DNA of 6,276 nucleotides from Oscillospiraceae bacterium (GTDB taxonomy: Bacteria; Bacillota_A; Clostridia; Oscillospirales; Oscillospiraceae). The notes beneath the pieces are model-generated. The model searched no databases and was not told where the DNA came from. It saw only the letters and a list, made by a program, of their open reading frames with translations. Below, one piece after another: positions 1 to 4,413 of this stretch. The position numbers were made by a program, and so were the translations under genes. The stretch spans positions 1 through 6,276 of the forward strand of contig JAFQPT010000234.1 of assembly GCA_017411665.1 (NCBI GenBank). The letters are read 5' to 3'. The stretch's first letter is position 1, and every line of letters begins with the position of its first letter.

Positions 1-147
1 GCTGCCGCCTGCAATGGCGAGCCCGAACAGTGTTTTTTCGGGGATGCGCCAAAGGCCGTTGCGAGCCTTGTATTTATCAATGCCCATGACCGCAAACAGT
101 ACAAGGTTGATGACAAGTGCGTAAATGCAGAAAATTTGCAAAATCAT
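1..147 (-). CDS. DUF1294 family small membrane protein (3' part missing)
   Basis: The first 49 codons are visible before the gene leaves the window. The N-terminus is a hydrophobic helix (about residues 2-21, MILQIFCIYALVINLVLFAV). It is followed by the hallmark MGIDKYKA and a WRIPEKTL block, then the start of a second hydrophobic stretch ending in AGG. This order (helix, DKxxA, W-RIPE-TL, AGG) is the signature of DUF1294, a family of roughly 90-residue integral membrane proteins of unknown function, so about half the protein is present. The ATG (147-145) overlaps the TGA of ygiQ (146-144) as ATGA, and a GAGG inside the last ygiQ codons can serve as ribosome binding site. Translation is therefore probably coupled to ygiQ. 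Family assignment is confident; function is unknown. Confidence 0.85.
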   Translation of the reverse strand, partial: MILQIFCIYALVINLVLFAVMGIDKYKARNGLWRIPEKTLFGLAIAGGS

Positions 148-2132
148 CTTCTGCCTCTGCCGCCCTTGCTGTCATTCTTGTTTACGCGGGCACCGCTGCG
201 GCCTGTTTTTGCAGGTGCGGCGGATTTTGCATTTTTGTCCTTGCGGTCGGACTTGGCGGGCTTGCCGCTTTTGCCTGCAGGCTTATTTTCCTTCTTTTCC
301 GCAGGCTTGCCGCCCTTGTAGCCACCGCGGTTGGTGTCGGGACGTACCAGACATTCTCTGCCGTAGCCAATCAAGTCGGTGCGGTCTGCGGCGTGGAGTG
401 CCTGAATGACCAGACGGCGCTTTTCGGGACGTGCCCACTGCAGCAGTGCGCGCTGCATGGCCTTTTCGTGGGGGTCCTTTGCCACGTAAACGGGCTTATA
501 GGTCTGAGGGTCGATGCCTGTGTAGTACATGCAGGTGGAGATGGTACCGGGGGTGGGATAGAAGTCCTGTACCTGCTCGGGCACTCTGCCCTTTGCGTGC
601 AGGTATTCCGCCAGCTCGACTGCGTCGTTGAGGGTAGAGCCGGGATGGCTGCTCATGAGGTAGGGAACGATATACTGCTCCTTGTCGTAGCGGTCGTTGA
701 GACGGCGGTACTTGTCCATGAACTTTTCGTAGACCTCGATATGGGGCTTGCCCATGTAGTCCAGCACGGAGTTGACGCAGTGCTCGGGTGCGACCTTCAG
801 CTGACCGGAAACGTGGTGACGGACCAGCTCGGAGAAGAATTCCCCGTTTTTATCGCACAGCATGTAGTCATAGCGGATGCCGCTGCGGACAAAGACCTTT
901 TTCACACCGGGGATGGCGCGGAGCTTGCGCAGCAGGGTCAGATAGTCGGATTCGTCCGCATCCAGATTCTTGCAGGGGGTGGGTGCCAGACACTTTCTGT
1001 TGGGGCACAGCCCGCGTTCCATCTGCTGCTTGCAGGAGGGGTGACGGAAGTTTGCGGTAGGACCGCCTACGTCAGCCACATAGCCCTTCCACAGGGGATG
1101 CTTGGTCATGGCGGTGACTTCGCGGATGACGGATTCGTGGCTGCGGGAAGTAATCATTCTGCCTTGATGGAATGCCAGCGCACAGAAGTTGCAGTAGCCG
1201 ATGCAGCCGCGGTTGTGGATGACGGAGAAGCGCACTTCTTCGATGGCGGGCACACCGCCCATTTCATCGTACATGGGATGCACTTCGCGGGTATAGGGCA
1301 GATCTGCGACCTTGTCCAGCTCCTGGGTGTTCAAGGGCATCTGGGGCGGGTTGCACAGCAGCCAGCGATTATCGTGTTTCTGCAGCAGTGCTCTGCCGCG
1401 GATGGGGTCGTGCTCGTCGTATTCCTTGCGGGTAGCCACGGCGTAAGCCATCTTATCTGCCACCACTTCCGCGTAAGAGGGAATCTCAATGCTCTCGTAC
1501 TTGCAGACGGAGGGGTCGCTGACCAGTACGGCAGTGCCCTTGATATCGGTCAGAGAGCTGACAGGCTCCTTCTTTTTCAGACGGTGGGCAATTTCACGGG
1601 TGGCGTTTTCCCCCATACCGTATACCAGAATGTCCGCGGTGGAGTCATGGAGAATGCTGCGGCGCACCTTGTCTTCCCAGTAGTCATAGTGCGCGTAACG
1701 GCGCAGAGAGGCTTCCAGACCGCCGATGATAATGGGTGTGTCAGGGAATGCTTCACGGGCACGGTTTGCATAGACGATGGTGGCGCGGTCGGGGCGCAGA
1801 CCCATCTGTTTGCCGGGGGAATAAAAGTCCTCACTGCGGCGCTTCTTGGCAGCAGTGTAGTGGGCAACCATGGAGTCCAGATTGCCTGCGGAAATCATAA
1901 CACCCAGCTTGGGCTTGCCCATAGCCAGAAAATCTTCGCAGGAGTGCCAGTCGGGCTGGGCCAGAATGGCAACACGGAAGCCTTCGTCTTCCAGCACACG
2001 TGCGATGACGGTGGGGCCGAAGGAGGGATGGTCAACATATGCGTCGCCTGTGACGATGAGATAGTCGTACCACCACCAGCCGCGGTCTTGCATATCCTGT
2101 TTACTTACGGGGAGAAAAATCTCAGGGTACAT
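144..2132 (-). CDS. ygiQ: YgiQ family radical SAM protein
   Basis: This is a complete 662-residue protein. The N-terminal part (about 1-280) has the YgiQ-type W-YD-IVTGDAYVDHPSFG opening and the IIIGGLEASLRR segment, resembling a B12-binding-like domain. The radical SAM core begins near residue 300 with CIGYCNFC (Cys310, 314, 317), the CX3CX2C ligands of the SAM-cleaving 4Fe-4S cluster. A second cysteine group (367, 376, 381, 387) is also typical of YgiQ. The segment from about 410 to 595, with RSGIRYDYML and VQDFYPTPGT, matches the family C-terminal region. Residues from about 600 to the end are Lys/Gly/Ala-rich, basic and probably disordered. The family reaction is not established; expected location is the cytoplasm. 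I chose the start at 2132 because GGAGG lies six bases upstream. An in-frame ATG at 2252 would add 40 residues encoded by spacer hairpins and lacks family resemblance. The gene is probably co-transcribed with the upstream phosphatase gene and coupled to the downstream DUF1294 gene. Confidence 0.93.
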   Translation of the reverse strand: MYPEIFLPVSKQDMQDRGWWWYDYLIVTGDAYVDHPSFGPTVIARVLEDEGFRVAILAQPDWHSCEDFLAMGKPKLGVMISAGNLDSMVAHYTAAKKRRSEDFYSPGKQMGLRPDRATIVYANRAREAFPDTPIIIGGLEASLRRYAHYDYWEDKVRRSILHDSTADILVYGMGENATREIAHRLKKKEPVSSLTDIKGTAVLVSDPSVCKYESIEIPSYAEVVADKMAYAVATRKEYDEHDPIRGRALLQKHDNRWLLCNPPQMPLNTQELDKVADLPYTREVHPMYDEMGGVPAIEEVRFSVIHNRGCIGYCNFCALAFHQGRMITSRSHESVIREVTAMTKHPLWKGYVADVGGPTANFRHPSCKQQMERGLCPNRKCLAPTPCKNLDADESDYLTLLRKLRAIPGVKKVFVRSGIRYDYMLCDKNGEFFSELVRHHVSGQLKVAPEHCVNSVLDYMGKPHIEVYEKFMDKYRRLNDRYDKEQYIVPYLMSSHPGSTLNDAVELAEYLHAKGRVPEQVQDFYPTPGTISTCMYYTGIDPQTYKPVYVAKDPHEKAMQRALLQWARPEKRRLVIQALHAADRTDLIGYGRECLVRPDTNRGGYKGGKPAEKKENKPAGKSGKPAKSDRKDKNAKSAAPAKTGRSGARVNKNDSKGGRGRR

Positions 2133-2138
2133 AAAAAA

Positions 2139-2143
2139 CCTCC
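2139..2143 (-). promoter_or_regulatory. Ribosome binding site of ygiQ (decides the start)
   Basis: On the minus strand GGAGG sits six bases (all T) before the ATG at 2132. This fixes the start at MYPEIF rather than at the in-frame ATG 40 codons upstream. Confidence 0.85.
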
Positions 2144-2147
2144 GGTT

Positions 2148-2176
2148 TCGATGAACCTCCTTTGGAGCTTCATCGA
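2148..2176 (-). promoter_or_regulatory. Leader hairpin just upstream of the ygiQ ribosome binding site
   Basis: An 8-bp perfect outer stem (TCGATGAA at 2148-2155 against TTCATCGA at 2169-2176) continues, after one mismatch (2156/2168), into a 4-bp inner stem (2157-2160 with 2164-2167) and a three-base loop. Read as minus-strand RNA, the hairpin contains a second Shine-Dalgarno-like AAAGGAGG (2163-2156) with no start codon at a suitable distance. It also contains a CTCC that could pair either with that copy or with the real GGAGG at 2143-2139. The structure is seen directly; a role in translation control is inference. Confidence 0.45.
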
Positions 2177-2183
2177 GGATTTG

Positions 2184-2299
2184 CAGCCTGCTGCAGCGCA
2201 CTCGCTTTGCTCGCACGTTTGCAGGCTGAGAAGTGTTTTTCGTCACGCGCATGTCGCGACGAAAAACAGATTGAATTTTCTTCGCATCAAAGATGCGAA
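2184..2299. repeat. Three consecutive inverted repeats in the spacer between the phosphatase gene and ygiQ
   Basis: Three stems follow each other closely. The first is CAGCCTGC (2184-2191) with GCAGGCTG (2221-2228), with a 29-base GC-rich interior. The second is GTTTTTCGTC (2235-2244) with GACGAAAAAC (2258-2267), 10 bp perfect, with inner CG-rich pairing. The third is TTCGCATC (2281-2288) with GATGCGAA (2292-2299), 8 bp perfect with an AAA loop. None has a following T-run on the minus strand, so I do not call them intrinsic terminators. With the leader hairpin at 2148-2176, nearly the whole spacer is foldable. This suggests a palindromic intergenic repeat element or a structured, processed mRNA spacer. 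I see no coding potential or clear promoter here. Confidence 0.6.
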
Positions 2300-2321
2300 T
2301 TCTACAAAGTTGCTTGTTTTG

Positions 2322-3476
2322 TTATCGATCCAGTATGCCTTTTCCCAATGGCCGTTCCATCAGATGCAGCGGTGCGCCTACACCGATGGCTTCGCCCACC
2401 TTGGTAAATCCTGTGTGGAGATAGAAATCCTGTGCATGGGGGTTGTCTTCGGAAACGCTCAGACAAACGGCCTTGCGTCCCAGTTTGGTATACAGGGTGG
2501 TTGCGTAGCCCAACAGCTGCACCCCGTAGCGCTTGCCGCGATGCTCAGGCAGGAGATACAGGAATCCGATCCAGCCCTTTCCGTCTTCCGCATCCCGACG
2601 GGTGTCCAGTGCGGCAAGACCCACCACGGTATCGCCGTCCAGACCCACGGCAATGGCGTCGGGATTGTCCTCCAGCCAGCGCTTGGCGCTCATCAAATAC
2701 AGAGCGGGCACAAATCCGTCGGTGTCACCATGGGCAATGCGCCATGCATCCGCATAGCATTGGATGTAGAATTTGGCTTCGGTGTTCAAATCCAGCGGAC
2801 GGAAACGGAGATTGCCCTCGTCCTTGCCGGTTTTCCACCAATTCTGGCGGCCCATGTTGATGCAGTCGCCTGTGAGGTGGCTGCTGTCGTTGGCAAAATC
2901 AATGGAAATCACACCGTTTTCCACGGTCAGCAAACTGACTGCGGTATTGTCGCCGTGCTTGACGGTATTGATGTCCTTGCCGGGGATATCCCAAATCTTG
3001 CACATCATGGCACGAATGGCGGTGCCGTGAGAGACGATGGCGATGGTTTCACCGTCATGACGGGAAGCGATGTCTGCGATTGCGCTGTACAGACGCTCTC
3101 TCAGGTCGTCCCACAGCTCATTGTCGCCCACATTCCACAAATCGGGATTTTTGGAGAAGTAGTTATACTGCTCGGGCTCGTAGTAGGCCGCATCGCCCCA
3201 GCTGACGCCTTCCCATCTGCCCATATATACTTCCCGCAGACGGGGGTCGGTATTGAGAGGCAGGTCGTGATACTTCTGCACAGCGCCTGCGGTGAGCATG
3301 GTGCGGGTCAGGTCACTGGAATACAGGGCATCGAGGTGCACATCCTTCATGCGCTCGGCAAGGGCTGCAATCTGCTTATGACCGCGGGCGGTGATGCCGC
3401 CGTCCCACTGACCTTGTATACGGCGATAGTAATTGCCTTCCGCCTCTGCATGGCGAATCAAATAAACCTTGGTCAT
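2322..3476 (-). CDS. Histidine phosphatase - GNAT N-acetyltransferase fusion protein
   Basis: This is a complete 384-residue protein with two domains. Residues 1 to about 200 are a histidine phosphatase (phosphoglycerate-mutase-like) domain. The N-terminal LIRHAEAEGN supplies Arg8 and the phospho-accepting His9; SSDLTRT supplies Arg58; REVYMGRWEG supplies Glu82; and IVSHGT supplies His150. All expected catalytic residues are therefore present. Residues of about 222-384 are a GNAT acetyltransferase domain, with the acetyl-CoA pyrophosphate loop near 311-318 (EHRGKRYG) and a C-terminal block of about 344-358 (DNPHAQDFYLHTGF) typical of the family. Substrates of either half cannot be told from sequence. 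Single-domain phosphatases of this class are usually near 200 residues, so the length fits a true fusion. The start is supported by GAGGG six bases before the ATG, and a promoter lies just upstream. It is the first gene of the minus-strand group. Confidence 0.9.
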   Translation of the reverse strand: MTKVYLIRHAEAEGNYYRRIQGQWDGGITARGHKQIAALAERMKDVHLDALYSSDLTRTMLTAGAVQKYHDLPLNTDPRLREVYMGRWEGVSWGDAAYYEPEQYNYFSKNPDLWNVGDNELWDDLRERLYSAIADIASRHDGETIAIVSHGTAIRAMMCKIWDIPGKDINTVKHGDNTAVSLLTVENGVISIDFANDSSHLTGDCINMGRQNWWKTGKDEGNLRFRPLDLNTEAKFYIQCYADAWRIAHGDTDGFVPALYLMSAKRWLEDNPDAIAVGLDGDTVVGLAALDTRRDAEDGKGWIGFLYLLPEHRGKRYGVQLLGYATTLYTKLGRKAVCLSVSEDNPHAQDFYLHTGFTKVGEAIGVGAPLHLMERPLGKGILDR

Positions 3477-3482
3477 AAACTA

Positions 3483-3487
3483 CCCTC
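3483..3487 (-). promoter_or_regulatory. Ribosome binding site of the phosphatase-GNAT gene
   Basis: GAGGG on the minus strand lies six bases before the ATG at 3476-3474, supporting that start. Confidence 0.75.
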
Positions 3488-3508
3488 TGCTTTCATTATA
3501 ATAAAACA

Positions 3509-3536
3509 GTATACCATATTATCGGGGGTGTTACAA
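3509..3536 (-). promoter_or_regulatory. Predicted sigma-A promoter for the minus-strand genes
   Basis: On the minus strand TTGTAA (3536-3531) is followed after 16 bases by TATACT (3514-3509). The -10 element is preceded by TGG, an extended -10. A further TATAAT (3500-3495) lies downstream but has no good -35. The start point would fall about 25-30 bases before the ATG. The -35 box abuts the palindrome at 3538-3556. Confidence 0.55.
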
Positions 3537-3537
3537 T

Positions 3538-3556
3538 GAAACTGTCTGACAGTTTC
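3538..3556. promoter_or_regulatory. Perfect 19-base palindrome between divergent promoters, candidate operator
   Basis: GAAACTGTC-T-GACAGTTTC is a perfect inverted repeat with nine-base arms around one central base. It sits directly upstream of the minus-strand -35 box and 26 bases before the plus-strand -35 box. This is the usual place for a dimeric repressor or activator controlling both directions. Alternatives are a small hairpin without a transcript around it, or a dispersed palindrome. The cognate regulator is not in the window. Confidence 0.45.
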
Positions 3557-3582
3557 TTTAAAAACTTGTCACCGCTCTGTTG

Positions 3583-3611
3583 TTGAATTGGAGTGGGAAA
3601 CTTGATACAAT
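3583..3611 (+). promoter_or_regulatory. Predicted sigma-A promoter of the PurN-like gene
   Basis: TTGAAT (3583-3588) and TACAAT (3606-3611) are separated by an ideal 17 bases. The predicted transcript starts near 3618 and gives a leader of about 25 bases that contains the AAAGGAG ribosome binding site. Confidence 0.6.
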
Positions 3612-3642
3612 GCTTTCAACATTAGGGAAAGGAGAGGAAGAG

Positions 3643-4167
3643 ATGATTCGAGCTGCCATTCTGGTATCCGGTGACTGCCGATTGACCCGCCGTCTGCTGG
3701 ACAGCGCATTTTTTAATGAAATTGAAAATTTGAAGATCTCCGGTGTGATTTCCTCCAATCCCGACGCACAGGCACTGACCCGTGCCCGCAATTTGCGGGT
3801 CCCCACTTTTGTGGTAGATGAGCATCTGTTCCCCCATGCAGCCTCCTACGGACAGGCACTGCTGAATAAGCTGCGGGATATCGATACCGATATTGTGATT
3901 CTGGATGGCTTTGTGCCCAAGTCGGGCAACATCGCAAAGCATTTTAAAGGCAGAGTGTTCGGCGTGAAGCTGACCCCTGTACAGCAGTCTATGGAAATTA
4001 CCGTATATAAAGCGGATGCGCAGGGCGATGTGGGTGAACGGCTGGGTGAAGCTGTGGTGACACTGCAGGAAGAGGATACCCCCGATTCCTTCGCCCGCAA
4101 GGTATATGAGCAGGGGGAAACCCTGCTGCTGGAAGCGGTGTGCAGCTACTGTGCGAAGCATATATGA
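3643..4167 (+). CDS. PurN-like formyltransferase-fold protein, probably catalytically inactive
   Basis: The protein has 174 residues. The first half resembles phosphoribosylglycinamide formyltransferase (PurN, the GAR-to-formylGAR step of purine synthesis): IRAAILVSG at 2-10, then ISGVISSNPDAQALTRARNLRVPTF-type strands at 32-56, and DTDIVILDGF at 81-90. However, the glycine-rich GNGSN loop that binds the substrate phosphate is replaced by DCRLT (11-15). The catalytic Asn and His of the NIHPSLLP motif are replaced by GVKLTP (107-112). About 16 residues before the GG-containing strand appear to be missing, and PurN is usually 190-215 residues. I therefore infer a non-catalytic or repurposed relative, possibly ligand-binding; its real role is unknown. 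The start at 3643 is chosen because AAAGGAG (3628-3634) lies eight bases upstream; an in-frame ATG at 3580 would lie upstream of the predicted promoter start point. It is monocistronic: its own promoter in front and a terminator ten bases after the stop. Confidence 0.75.
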   Translation: MIRAAILVSGDCRLTRRLLDSAFFNEIENLKISGVISSNPDAQALTRARNLRVPTFVVDEHLFPHAASYGQALLNKLRDIDTDIVILDGFVPKSGNIAKHFKGRVFGVKLTPVQQSMEITVYKADAQGDVGERLGEAVVTLQEEDTPDSFARKVYEQGETLLLEAVCSYCAKHI

Positions 4168-4176
4168 CAGATGATC

Positions 4177-4203
4177 AGAGCAGGCGTTGACCTGCTCTTT
4201 TTT
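4177..4203 (+). terminator. Intrinsic terminator of the PurN-like gene
   Basis: AGAGCAGG (4177-4184) pairs perfectly with CCTGCTCT (4191-4198) around a six-base loop and runs into six T residues (4198-4203). It begins ten bases after the TGA and separates this gene from the flavin oxidoreductase transcript. Confidence 0.9.
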
Positions 4204-4246
4204 ATGGCTTATTTTCATAAAAATTTAATTCGCTAATGTGAAATAG

Positions 4247-4262
4247 GCACAATTTTTTGTGC
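4247..4262. repeat. Small inverted repeat upstream of a TATAAT
   Basis: GCACAA (4247-4252) and TTGTGC (4257-4262) flank four T residues. A TATAAT at 4285-4290 follows 22 bases later but has no well-spaced -35 box, so a second, upstream promoter is only possible. The repeat could be an operator for it or chance in AT-rich DNA. Confidence 0.3.
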
Positions 4263-4329
4263 AAAATATACAGTTTTTGTGGGGTATAATTTTTTGGCGT
4301 TGCATCTTTTTTTAGTGTTTTTTGAAAAA

Positions 4330-4347
4330 TTGTCATACAAATCACAA
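4330..4347. promoter_or_regulatory. Rex-like redox operator candidate
   Basis: TTGTCA-TACAAA-TCACAA has the 18-base geometry of a Rex box (TTGTGA, six bases, TCACAA), matching 11 of the 12 outer arm bases. The inner A and T next to the arms do not match. It overlaps the -35 region of the promoter ending at 4363, where a bound repressor would block transcription. Rex is an NADH/NAD+-sensing repressor of fermentative and redox genes in Gram-positive bacteria, and the downstream gene encodes an NAD(P)H-dependent flavoenzyme, which fits. The sequence is seen; the regulator is inferred. Confidence 0.4.
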
Positions 4348-4363
4348 TGGACAATGGTATAAT
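4335..4363 (+). promoter_or_regulatory. Predicted promoter of the flavin oxidoreductase gene
   Basis: A perfect TATAAT (4358-4363) preceded by TGG forms an extended -10 element. The -35 position (4335-4340, ATACAA) is poor, which extended -10 promoters tolerate. A second overlapping TATAAT lies at 4363-4368. Transcription would start near 4370-4375. Confidence 0.65.
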
Positions 4364-4375
4364 ATAATAAAATTA

Positions 4376-4390
4376 CTGGCAGTGCGCCAG
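4376..4390 (+). promoter_or_regulatory. Hairpin at the 5' end of the flavin oxidoreductase mRNA
   Basis: CTGGC (4376-4380) pairs with GCCAG (4386-4390) around a five-base loop. It lies a few bases after the predicted transcription start and seven bases before the ribosome binding site. A hairpin at the very 5' end of an mRNA can protect it from decay, which would fit a highly expressed gene; this role is inference. Confidence 0.4.
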
Positions 4391-4396
4391 AAAATA

Positions 4397-4403
4397 AAAG
4401 GAG
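4397..4403 (+). promoter_or_regulatory. Ribosome binding site of the flavin oxidoreductase gene
   Basis: AAAGGAG lies ten bases before the ATG at 4414 and sets that start. Confidence 0.8.
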
Positions 4404-4413
4404 AGAATTACCT

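Noticed and set aside
2133..2252. A longer ygiQ reading starting at the ATG ending at 2252
   Set aside because: The extra 40 residues are encoded by the spacer hairpins, do not resemble YgiQ N-termini, and the GGAGG lies ideally before the ATG at 2132.
2231..2299. Hairpins after the phosphatase gene as its intrinsic terminator
   Set aside because: On the minus strand neither stem is followed by a T-run, so termination is not supported and read-through into ygiQ is more likely.
117..3539. A 1140-codon open frame on the plus strand
   Set aside because: It runs antisense across ygiQ, the hairpin spacer and the phosphatase-GNAT gene. Its translation is low-complexity Val/Ala/Gly/Cys-rich with no family motif, while the minus-strand proteins are clear family members with ribosome binding sites.
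3580..3642. A longer start for the PurN-like gene at 3580
   Set aside because: It would overlap the predicted promoter, lacks a ribosome binding site and adds residues that do not belong to the fold; the ATG at 3643 has AAAGGAG before it.
3622..4218. A 198-codon minus-strand frame opposite the PurN-like gene
   Set aside because: It is antisense to a gene with recognisable fold, promoter and terminator, and its product has no recognisable motif.
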